Part shown: piece after piece, positions 14,001-31,845 of the stretch
Numbering within the stretch: position 1 is the stretch's first letter
Layout: every line of letters begins with the position of its first letter
Assembly (NCBI RefSeq): GCF_001577835.2
Contig: NC_029541.1
Location: 3,591,141-3,655,140 of the forward strand
Reading direction: 5' to 3'
Length of the DNA stretch: 64,000 nucleotides
DNA from: Coturnix japonica
Taxonomy: Eukaryota > Chordata > Aves > Galliformes > Phasianidae
Program-made: the position numbers and the translations under genes
Notes under the pieces: generated by a model
The model's input: only the letters and a program-made list of their open reading frames with translations
What the model was told of the DNA's origin: nothing
Database searches by the model: none

Positions 14001-17000
14001 GATTTTGGAAGACTGATATCTGTGATAAAAAAATCAAGCTGTAAGATTTTAAGGCAAGGTAAACCTTTTCAATCAACCTCCTCTGAGCTTAAAGACTTTT
14101 GATTTCAGTGCACCATATAATAAACATAACATCCAGAATATTCCACCTCTGTCTAGAAACGTTGAATCTCTTTGCACAGCCGTCTTTCTGGTCACTCTTC
14201 AGTGTCAGATTAAAAACCCAGAGCTGCAGTTAGGCAGTAAAGTGACTAAAACATAACAAAACACTGCAACTGAACTCAAAGAGAAGTGCGTCTATAAACG
14301 TACACTTAGGAACAGAGCATTTTTCCTATATTAACTCTGGAAGGTTTAAAACAAGCTTTTAATCTTTGCCTAATTTTGTAACGTTAACAAAGTTTTACCA
14401 AAAAAAATGGACAGACCATCTAAAAGCTCACCAAAAAATTACATTACAGACAGGTAGACAAATTCTTACAGAAAACACAACTTCCATTCTTTTCCAGTTA
14501 CATAGGGGGGAAAAAAATCTATTAGCTATAGGTTTTGTAGAACATGCAAGGCTAAGTTTGAGCTGACAATTATAGATTGGAAGGATAGCACTCCACAGTA
14601 CAAGTTTACTTTAAAAGCAGACAAAGTCTGGGGTCTAATTCCCAAATACCATGTTGTGTATAGTCAGATGGCTCTTGGTTTTTTTTTGTAAATCCCATCC
14701 TAGGCTTGTCCATCACTTACTAGAAGTCTGGCTGTCGTACCAAGCAAAACACAGGGAGGCTACAGAGAGTTTGAAGCTCTTGCTCATTTTTCCAGATGCT
14801 TAGGAACAAAAAAAAATATCAGAAACCTTTTCCTAAGGAAGTGTTACAATCTCAGATGTTAACAATGAAGCACCAGGAGAAAAAAGCAAATGATTTTGTT
14901 AAATTAATAAGAATCCACACAGAAGAACAGAGATGATCAAATAAAAGGAGCTTGCATTTGGGGTGGCCACATTCAACAGGCAAGAGATTTTGGCAAGAAC
15001 GTGATATTTTTAATTCCCTGAAGCTATGAAGGAAGTTTACGTTTTATTAGCTTTTATCTAGACTTGTACAACACCTGAAATGTATTAATTCAGATGGAAA
15101 GTGAAAGCAAACTGCTGCCAATTAATGGACAAAAGCTTGTATACCACTAATCTCTGGTAAGAAGTATGCCTGTATGTCACTAACAATCTCTGACAAGGAA
15201 CCTCAGCATTACAGAACTATGAAGCCAAGCCTGCAACACAGCAGAAGGGGAGACTACCTTGTTCAGCCATTTACATCAATTACACAGGGGGCCACGCACT
15301 AACTGAGAAAGGCTGATGAAATCAGGCATAGCCATGGATGCAGAAGAGATTAAGAAATTAAAATAATCCTTGAGCTGAGGCAAAGTGAGCTCCAAGATCT
15401 CTTTATGAATTAGAGTTAACTTAGAAAGTGTGTACCGGCTTACAGCTTGACTAAATTTGAGCTCACCATTAAAAAGAAATACAGAGCCCACAGTCTGGAA
15501 GTACCTATTCATTGGTGATTATAAGAATCTAGTCAAAGAGATGAGATACTGGGCAGACATTTGCTTTTAGACAGGCACACCTTGTCCAGTTCACCTATGT
15601 CCTTATACAAAGCCACCAATATTTCCCAACAGGTATCACTTACCATCATACTTTGCTAAAACTGCCTGGACATCTGCATAAGCCTGTAGCTCCAGTAATG
15701 CCTCCAGGAGGTTTTCATGAATATTCAGCATGCTGAGAAGTGGAAACTCTTTCATTAACTGAAAAATCAGTAAAGAGAAATGAATTAGGCACATATAGAA
15801 ACTCACTTGAATCCCTCCTTCAACAGAGTAGTTGATAAGCCAGGCACAAAGCAAACTGGACAAGAGAGATGACAGTCACTCATTACTTTTCTGATTACTT
15901 ACATCTCTCATCATTTTTACTGATTCTCGAATTCTTCCAAGCTTTCTTGCACACATAGCCAGTCTTCTTTTCACATAGACCAGTACATTTGTGTCTCTTC
16001 CTGATTAAAAGAAACAAGAACAATAGACTAACCAGTTTCAATTCTTTCTCTCTCTTAAAAACCCTACAGCCTTTATCCTAGCCACACGTAAAAGCATAAA
16101 ATAGCTAATACTGCTATCCCAACCAAAGTCCATCTAGACCAATACCAGGCAACTTTTTAACAGGTTAAATTACAAAAAGAACCTATCTTTTTCTTCCAAA
16201 ATATTTTTGTGATAACAGAAGATGCTATGGACAAATGTTAATTGTTTCATTAGCCTGCTCTATCTACCCAGCTTTCCAAAACACAATGCATCAGGCCTCA
16301 GAAGACAACCTACAGTGAATACACAGCACAGCTGCCACCTCCTAGATTCATCCAGGTACTACAACAGATCATACAGCACACTGTGCATAAGCATACTAAG
16401 ACAGTAAGAGGTGCTTCAATACATTGTAAGTCAAACTAGAATCGCTAATTCTAACTTGGATTTTACACTTCTGCTCACATAAAAATAAGCGTTTCTTTGA
16501 TTTCAAAGTGCTTACTTAGCTGTGCTTCGTGCTGGGGACTTTGGGAATGGCAGTTCTGAGACTTCCTGTAAATCATCTCTCCTGCTTTCAAAGCCTGCTT
16601 AAAATACCTCTCAGCATCTGCAATAGTTGTTGCTTCTTCCTCTGCGAGAAGAACATACGCAGTAGCACAACTGTAACAAGGCAAAAAGACACAAATCATT
16701 CCGAGGGACAAAGGACCCTATTTTTGAACAAGTACAGAAGAACCAGAAACAAGGAGCTTTCACTTATGTGAACCTACAATAATATTGACTGAGCAGTGCT
16801 AAAACAGCATCAGGAAAACAAAACTTTTCAGTTTTAGAGAAAAATACAAACTTTGAGACAATTCTCTAACTATTATTGGAATAAGAAACAAACAGCTCAG
16901 CTTCACTCCATTTAATCTTTCAGACTAGAAATAAAGCAAAGGAGTCCATAACCTAAACTTACTCGTTGTTCAACTCTAAAGCTTGATATGCTGCTTTAAT

Positions 17001-20000
17001 CCGGGCTTGAGGGTTTCTCTCTCTCCACGCTTTCTGCATAACTGTTGCAAAAACACATAAAGACTGGTGAGATACAGAGAAGCAGGCAAACACCTGCTAG
17101 CAAACCAGAACAAGTGAGGCAATACAGGCTGCCCATGCCTCAGATCTGTGTTAACATTCACTTGTGTTTGCAAATACCTCTTTGCTGTGGAACTGTTGTA
17201 AGGAAATGAATGTTTTAATGTCAGCAAGAGTTTCTATCGAAAGGAGCACAATCTTGCAACTTCTCACTGTGTCACAGATTTGATTTAAGATAGCAACGCC
17301 ATCAGGAAGATTATTCACTGACCATTTGAAAACTCCTACACTGAGAAGCAAAGACAGCTTATATAACCAGACAGATGTACAATTTCTAAAGTACTCCAGC
17401 TTTTGGAAACATTTCCCAAGACTTCTTGAAAGCTTGGCAGGAGTAATTGTTAAACACAGGGGTTCTTGCACAGACCTGCACAGAATTATAATTGATGCTT
17501 TCAAACAGAACCTCCAAGAAAACAGCGATGGAGTTAAGATCTACATTGCACATATCTATGAAATACTTTGGTGTTCAGATAACTATCAGATCATAAAGGG
17601 TTAAACAACATCCTTTTAAATGTACAGAGTACATTCCAGTGGCAAAGCCACACGACAAGCCAATTCAATATACATGATAGTCATCAGCTTATTAGAAAGT
17701 GTAGGAAACAAAAATGGTGACTTCTTCCCACTCAAAAGGGTGAAGTGAATCACAGTTTGATTTCAAAATCACAGTCAGATGAAGAGCAAACAAATGGAAT
17801 GCAGCATCTCTAAACCTTTCCCTTAGTTGGAAATAGAAGTGAAATTCTGATGGAATGTTTCCATCAGGGAAAAACGGGAATCCCAAACTAGAAGTCAGCT
17901 TCGAGCAGAAGATGGACAACATACTTCGAGCTGCCATTATCTGTGCTGAAGTAATAGCTTTCATACTAAATAACAGCTCTGAAATAACTCCAAAACTTTA
18001 CGTTCATGGAATCACATATCTGGCCTATCTCAAAGCACGATAAGAGAACTGAAGAATCTATACATGTTTCTTTTGGAACAAAACTTTCTGCTGTCCAGCA
18101 AGAATAACGTGGAAAAATGTTTGAGTTTTCTTTTGGAAACAAAATATTAGTCTTGGCTTAGCAAGAGAGACAATACACTCCACTTGTGAAATATGTAATT
18201 CATATCAAAAATGTCACAACGAGCTGACAAGTAATGCTTCCTTACAGCTAGGAGCCGGTCTGACAATAGCCAGGTAGAGAACAGTTTCTTCACTGAGTAT
18301 TTGAAACACAATGGCAAAATAACAGAGATGGCACCATTTGTAAGGTTGAAATGAGATCACTTCACTGGTTGTTAAGGAAACAGCCCATGTTTTCAGTATT
18401 GTGCTGTTCATTATTATTATCTTTTTTTTAAGTGAGTTATTATAATATGTCAGGATCCTGAGAGCCTTTAGTAAAGCACAAGGTGAGAAAAAATCTCATT
18501 CCCAAATCCACACATTAAACCTTCAAAGTAGTACAGAAAGGCTAATTCACAAAATATTTGACATGACATTAAATAAACCTGTTTTACACACCCCAATTGT
18601 TACGTATCTTATGCATACAGAGTACAGGTACCTGTATCTGAAGGCCGAAGGGAATCTGTATCACATGTGAAAAAGTTCTGATGATCTTGAGCAGACAAAT
18701 TCATGTCATAGTAGGTAAGAGGCTCTTTCCCAGTCACCCACATGTATCTTAAACAGGAGAAATGTCAGTAAAATGGTAATGCTGATGCCAAAGAAGATAT
18801 CTGAAGTGTTTAACAACAAGTAGTGCAGAAATGTTATGTTAATAAAAGTCAGGAGCTGATCAGGAGTTTTCTTAACAGGTTGCACAAGGAAAAAAAACCT
18901 TTCTGATCCTGCAGTCCTAATCAACTTCCTTCTCAAGAAACAAACACAGAGGGTTACAATACAGCTGCATCTTCTCAGAGGAGAGACTTAAGATTCAGAA
19001 TCACTGTCTCAATCTCTGAATAAAACATTAACAGCTGTAAGACCAGGACTTTCATAGAGAAGAGGAAAATAATTCCAGGAATATTTTTCTCCTACTTTAC
19101 TCTCAAAAAAAAAAAAAAAAAAGATATTTACAATAATATTTGCATTCTTAACATTAAGACTGTCAAAGCTTGGATAGGTGCCTTTTAAACACAGGACTGG
19201 CATCAATCACCCTTGTAACCTTGCAGGGCTCGGCCGTTTCCCAGTACAACCAGTACAAGCTCTGCAGTGAAGCCATGTGTAGGCTCCCAGTTAATACTAA
19301 CAACATGCAATGGAAAGTAAAACAGTTAATACCTGCTATATTCTGCCCCTCTGAAAAGATTAAGAGGATTTCGCCACATCTTGCATTCTGAAAAAGAAGT
19401 ATTTTTTGAGTTAAGAGCACAAACAACATTGCTTTGTGTTTCATATGCAGTTATGAAAACGCTACTTTAATTTTAAAAGCCAATTTAATTTATATTTATC
19501 CAACTGGATCTAAAGTTACTGAAACAGTTTTAGCTGAACGTGTAATCTATTTCCTAAGGGAATAAATAATGCTTTAGATCAATTAACTCACTGTGTCATT
19601 ATTAACATCATAGGATGTAGGCCATTCTCCAGTCATTACAAGCAATAGCACAGGGCAAAATCCCTCAAATCATTTGAAAGCTTCAAGCTGAATGCAAACT
19701 GTAGGGATGTGTTAGCAATCACCTGGCATGTTCTGCCTGTTCGCCTCATTCTCTCCAGCTGAGAATGCTGCTGGTGCTGGAGGGTTGTTTTCCACGCCGC
19801 CAATGAGTGGCCTCAGGTGACTCACAGATACCTGCTCAATGAAGGATGTGCCATATTTTCGGAAGTGCCACCATTCAAATACCTGTTATGGGAAAGAAAG
19901 CACTCAACATTTCCTTAGGCAACAACACCCTTCCGATATAAACACCAGGGATGGAGAGAAAACCGCACAGAGAAAGGACATCCCCTTGCAAATGATTCCA

Positions 20001-21323
20001 GACAGAATATATACCTAAAAATCAATGGTAATTATCTATTTCAGGATTGTCTTGTCACACAGGATTACCCAACATGGAAAAGATGGAAAAAAAGGAAAGT
20101 TTTACTCTCATTATGTTCCTCTCTCCCCAGGTCTTATTGTTACACTATGGACAATAACATATTAATACCTCAATACATGCACAAAGCACCAAAATACAAC
20201 TGTAGGAAGCTAAACTATCTACTTTCCAAGATAGAAACAGTAGTTTCTTTCCACTGCTGTCTTTGCATGTATATTTTAAAATGTTTATATATTTATGCAT
20301 GTATTCACATGTGTATACAAATAGACACACACCTCCTCAAAACAACCCTTCAAACAGATGCAATCTACTTTCCCTAAGCCTGGGCAACACACAAGTTAAA
20401 AAGTATATAGAATACATATGGAAGGATACTAAGTAACGAGCTCCTTCCTAGTGCAAAGGCACCCTCTAGAGTCTGACTGAAGAAGTCAGTTCCATTGAAG
20501 GTGAATGGCATAATCTCGGAGGTGCTGAAAAGGCAGGGAATAAAAGGGAAACAAAAAAGAAGAGCTGCCTACTTACAAATATCAGTCCGGATATAAAGGA
20601 TGAGGTCACTGTGAGGGCAAAGTAGAATTTTGGAGTCAAAGTGCTTAAGAACACAGTCACTGTTGGGAGACAGAAAAACCAAGACTTAATGAGCAGAACT
20701 GAAAGACACAAAAAGGGGTTTTATTGAACAGCATTGCCTAAAAATCACACATATATGGTGTGAGATTATCTTTGGGGCTTCAATGGATAATAGTGCTTTA
20801 TTAGAGCTGTTTTTGCCTGGATGTATTGCTGTGACAGCTCACTACTTACACAACCATCAAAATATGACCATCACATAACAACCTCCTGACGGCACCGGGC
20901 ACCAACGCGTCCTTTTAGGGCCTTATTCCATCTTAACTTAAACCCATGATGCAAGATACTGCCCTGATCTCCATCAAGGCCCTCGAGGAAACGCAGTTCT
21001 CACCCTACAATCACCGAGGGTTCACCACAGCCCGAGGACAGCACAGTAATGGGGGACAAGGCCCGGGGGGGACAAGGCCCGGCCTGGAGGCCTCGAATCT
21101 ACACCGCCCCGTTCCCCCCCCCCGCCTCACCGGCCGCCAGGCCGTCCCGTAGCCGCAGCGGCACCCGCAGCGCCAGGTAGAAGAGCCCGAGCCCGGCGGC
21201 CACAGCCAACATCCCACGGGCCCACGGAGCCGCCGCCCGCCGCCTCAGCTGCTCCCAGCGCCGCAGCGCCGCGGCCACCCCGGGACATGGCGGCTCCATC
21301 CCGGTACCGCAGCCGTCCGCCAT
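8010..21323 (-). CDS. ST7L: ST7-like protein (suppressor of tumorigenicity 7-like), 3' end missing
   Basis: Membrane protein of the ST7 family; its molecular role is poorly known. Coding exons in transcript order: 21323–21131, 20659–20577, 19882–19723, 19387–19333, 18747–18632, 17041–16963, 16670–16516, 16000–15903, 15758–15644, 14019–13947, 13293–13191, 10570–10420, 10291–10199 and 8149–8010. They sum to 538 codons in one frame with GT/AG at every junction. Family-typical stretches include SQLTP-like [12 protein letters not shown] in exon 2, [13 protein letters not shown] in exon 4, [14 protein letters not shown] in exon 7, [19 protein letters not shown] in exon 9 and [15 protein letters not shown]-like sequence in exon 12. 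Hydrophobic segments lie near residues 38–52 and 78–94, with another in exon 14 ([19 protein letters not shown]). The start at 21323 was chosen because MAD- is family-like; a second ATG lies at residue 9. The final coding exon was not located. Shares a promoter with CAPZA1. Confidence 0.93.
11652..11676. repeat. T-rich low-complexity tract
   Basis: Three runs of T (9, 7 and 7 bases) separated by single or double A residues, inside ST7L intron 11. Plain low complexity; nothing else is visible. Confidence 0.8.
13789..13840. repeat. Imperfect TAACTATA/ATACATA tandem repeat
   Basis: Short tandem units (taactatata, taactataca, taactataca, then tatatataaa) in ST7L intron 10, just below exon 10. 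It is an AT microsatellite with degenerate units. Confidence 0.75.
19109..19122. repeat. Poly(A) tract in ST7L intron 4
   Basis: An uninterrupted run of A of roughly 18 bases on the plus strand, beginning just after 19105. On the ST7L transcript it is a poly(U) run. No SINE body is recognisable beside it. Confidence 0.6.
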
Positions 21324-21494
21324 GATTAGCGCGGGGGATGCCGGGAAGGGGAAGCTCCTTAAACTTCGCCCATCTCTAAGATGGCAGCAACGTAGCGTCT
21401 ACCCGCAACCAACATGGCGGCGAATGAGCTTCCGGTCTAACCCAAACGGGATTCCCGGCATGCTCCGCGCGGGGCCGGGCCCTGAGCTGCCAAG
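21132..21494. promoter_or_regulatory. Bidirectional CpG-island promoter of ST7L and CAPZA1
   Basis: GC- and CpG-rich sequence with the ST7L start codon (minus, 21323) and the CAPZA1 start codon (plus, 21495) 171 bases apart. No TATA box is seen. Visible elements: YY1-like AAGATGGC/ACATGGCGG sites at 21284–21294, 21378–21388, 21411–21420 and 21492–21500 (the last overlaps the CAPZA1 ATG), an ETS-type CTTCCGG at 21429–21435, and a perfect inverted pair ATGCCGGGAA (21338–21347) / TTCCCGGCAT (21452–21461) resembling ZNF143/THAP11 sites. This arrangement is typical of housekeeping divergent promoters. Confidence 0.85.
21338..21461. promoter_or_regulatory. Inverted ZNF143/THAP11-like site pair
   Basis: ATGCCGGGAA at 21338–21347 and its exact reverse complement TTCCCGGCAT at 21452–21461. 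With their flanks (ATTCCCGGCATGCTCCGCG on plus; TTCCCGGCATCCCCCGC on minus) both resemble the ZNF143/THAP11 'TTCCCAGCATGC…GCG' element. One faces each gene. Factor assignment is by resemblance only. Confidence 0.6.
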
Positions 21495-28770
<7,276 letters not shown>

Positions 28771-30090
28771 CGTGGAAATAAGGAGCTGTATGAAATGTTT
28801 GTGTGCAAAAAAACAAATGTGGTCCTATGCCAAGTAGATGGTTCCTAAACCAGTGCAGCGTATTTCTAGGGCTTTCAAAGTTGACAGGTTTTCTAGCCTC
28901 AGAGAGAACTGTGGAACAAATAGCATTGTCTTTGTGTTTTGTGTTTCCTGCCACGTAAGCTTCCTCTTGTGATTGCATATACCAATAGGTCGTTTTAATT
29001 AAACCACATTCATGGTTCAGAAGTGTAGCTGTTCTCAATCACTAATTGTACTGGTTGGAAAACTGCCTAGCTGCAAAAGCCCTATTATAAATACATCTGA
29101 GGGTGCAGGGCATTTCCTTCACCTGTATACAGCACTCCAGGTACTCCAGTAAGTCCATCAAATCTGCCAACAGCTCAAGGCACTGTGCTGCAAGGTGTAA
29201 TAATACGAGACACAGTAAGTGCTCCCAAGCATCCTTACTACTGACCTCCACAAAGCAAAAGCCTGTAGGCTTGGATTTTACTATACATAATGAGTTTACA
29301 ATATCCATTACAGAAATCCCTACACAAATAGCTCTTCCAGGGACCTTTTTTCTTCCAATCTGAAGATTTGAGCCATGCTCCCTTAGAAATGAACGTTTTT
29401 GCTCTCTTTTATGTTTGTGCAGTTATCAGACGTCTGCATTTTTATAGAGCTCCGAGTTGGATCGCTGCTGATCTGTGGAGACTGGATTAGCTTAAAAATG
29501 CAAATGCCTGCAAAAAATAGGCATGTCGTGCTTTAATGCTTTGTGGCAGGTTCATCAAATGTATATCACAGGTGTATGGATGGATAGCATACAAAATAAA
29601 TCAACTTGAACCAAAGTGGGAGGAATAACTTCTCCATTTTGTCTTTGTTGTGGCCAGTTTCTTGTCACACCTAAGGGGAATCCTGGAATTAATCTCTTCA
29701 TTGCTCTTAATTGCTTGCTTTGTGTTAATTTGTTTTGCTGTAGAATCAAGAATAGCAGTCCTATTAGTTTATCTGCCGGGGATAATGGAGAGACATGTAA
29801 ACTTCCTCCTCAAGTCAAAGCTTGCAATTAGATTCATCACAACATAAAACCCCTTTGGTTCACTCACTCTGCCTTGTTTACACTTGGTTATCAATGGGCC
29901 TTTCTGCAGGTTCTGGTTTTTTAAACTAGTTAGTGTCTTCCTATTTTTAATTACACCAAGAGCTCAAGAAAGTGGGGACAGGACATAGGGACAGGACTGC
30001 CCGTGCATTACAAGTCAGGTTTTGCAGTTATATCCTATGTACCCTTTGTGAGAAATTCTGTCAAAATAAAATCTATTTGTATTTGCTGTT
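28771..30090 (+). other. CAPZA1: CAPZA1 3' untranslated region
   Basis: About 1.3 kb without a plausible coding frame follows the CAPZA1 stop. It is AT-rich and ends at a good AATAAA (30065–30070) followed by a GT-rich stretch. Other AATAAA-like strings, for example near 29595, could give shorter mRNAs. The endpoint is inferred. Confidence 0.7.
30065..30070 (+). terminator. Polyadenylation signal AATAAA, CAPZA1
   Basis: Canonical hexamer followed within about 25 bases by a T/GT-rich stretch (ctatttgtatttgctgttg). It is the last plus-strand signal before the composition changes towards MOV10. Confidence 0.6.
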
Positions 30091-31640
30091 GAGACTGACC
30101 ATTCATCATACAGGCACCCTCTGTGTAGTCCAGTAGGAATACACTAATCTTTGCTTTAAAGCCATTTTAAAGCCATTCACGTCCATTCTTTCCTGTTGAC
30201 TGCAGGTGACAGCCTGAAAACTGCTGTGGTATTGCTTGCAAACCTCCACCCCGGCACTCAGAGCAGGGAACTGGAGCCTTTCAGGTTGAAAGAAGAAGCA
30301 GCAGCTGTACCACTCGAACAAAGCACTGCACCCTGGTGAAACAACAGATGAGGGGGCTCTGCTAATCACCAAGTCTTATTGCAACACCTCCTAAGCTCAT
30401 AATGCACAACTTGTGTAACAGCACTGGATACGAACATGCCATGCTCAGAACAGCTCCTTTGGGAGGGAGCTTATAAACCAACACACATCCTAGGGTCAGG
30501 CACGTTAGACAAAACAAGGCTGCCCTAATGCTAGCAATGTTTGTGTTCTGTTTGCACCCAGCTGTGCTCAGTGCTGCTGAAGGACAGACCATCCCTTCTG
30601 CCAGCATTGTTTGCAGGAGGGTTTCCTGCCCCTGCTGCTGGAGGAGGTGAGGCTCAGTGCAGAGATGCTGTGGGCCTATCCAGACAAGCACTGCAGCAAT
30701 TCCAAGAATGCAAAGCTGAAACAGAGGCCCGAGATAACACTGAACACAACAGAGCTTTTATCTACCAGCACAGCCTCCACCTCAAGGCCAGTCTCACTCT
30801 TCCTGCTCTGGGTTACTTTGTAAGTAGTTCACTGCTTGTCCCAGCTTTAAGATTGAGAGGAGAGAGCATTTCTATCTTCAGAGCCTTCTTTTAGGGTCTT
30901 GCTGACCTCCTCACCTTCCTGCTCCACCAGCCTCTCACCTATCCTCATCCTTTACCCAGCTCCTTAGAAAATAACAAGGTTCAGCATAACACTGCAGCTG
31001 AAACACTGAACTGCCAGCAATGACACATTCTGAAAGCTGCTCCATCTGTAAAGCTGTCAGCTGTTCTCAACCAAAGGTTTCAGATGAAACTGAGACCAGC
31101 CTGAAACCAGTGCACTGGTACAGTGTGCAGCCACCAAGCACTGACCCCAGCCACTCACATCAAGTGTGCGCTGCAACTTGACCAAGCCAGGGTAGCACAG
31201 ACAGGTTTTGTACCTATTTGCAATATCAGACTTTAAACACCCAACATCCTACCTATAGGATGGGACAAAAAGACTTGGAAATGACTTTTTCCAAGAGCAA
31301 CACCTGTATTTTCCAAGCCTCAAAGCCCTCCCACAACCTGCCCAGGACCCCATAGCAGTGCCCAGGAGTTACCCAGCTGTACTGACAGCAGTCTTACCCC
31401 AGGGCTTCAAGCTGCTTTACAAGAGCAGGTCAAGAATCCTCATCCCTCCTGGGCAGACTCTAGAGCTTTAAACCAGAAAAGTGATCCCTATTTATGGAGC
31501 AGCAGTGAGAGCTGTGAGCCCACACCCCTCATCATTGCTTACAACACACCTGCACAGAGCACCTGGGGGCTCCTCCTGGCCCACGCAGCCCTGACAGCAT
31601 CACAGGACTGAGTCCGGCCCTTTGCAGTTCCACTGCCCGG
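30091..31640. other. CAPZA1–MOV10 intergenic spacer
   Basis: About 1.5 kb of unique-looking sequence. Open frames up to 117 codons occur on both strands (for example plus 30541–30894), but none has a recognisable domain or splice context. I see no repeat or RNA gene. Confidence 0.6.
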
Positions 31641-31845
31641 CCATGACCCCTCCCCAGCCCCCATCAGGATCCGGGGGTTGCGGGCTGGGGGCCGGGTAGG
31701 GCTCGCGGGGGCGGTGGAGCGCGGTAGGGGCGGCCCCATCCCCGGGCGGGCGGTTCCGTGGGGCGTTCGTCCCCTTTCGCTTTCGTTTCTCTCTCGAATC
31801 CAGCCCGGCTCGGCACGGCACTGCTCGGCACGGAGCGGTACAGCC
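31640..31845 (+). promoter_or_regulatory. MOV10: MOV10 promoter and 5' UTR
   Basis: GC-rich island start with an ISRE-type element at 31775–31789 and several CGGCACGG units before the ATG. No TATA box is seen at an obvious distance. The transcription start is not resolvable from sequence. Confidence 0.65.
31775..31789 (-). promoter_or_regulatory. ISRE / IRF-binding element
   Basis: TTTCGCTTTCGTTTC on plus, that is GAAACGAAAGCGAAA on minus: three GAAA cores with two-base spacers. This matches the GAAANNGAAA rule for ISGF3/IRF sites. It lies 56 bases before the MOV10 ATG. MOV10 is known as an interferon-stimulated antiviral gene in vertebrates, so the site fits its context. Confidence 0.75.

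Noticed and set aside
14560-14600. Possible CR1 start on minus (attatagattggaaggat)
   Set aside because: Likeness is limited to about 18 bases.
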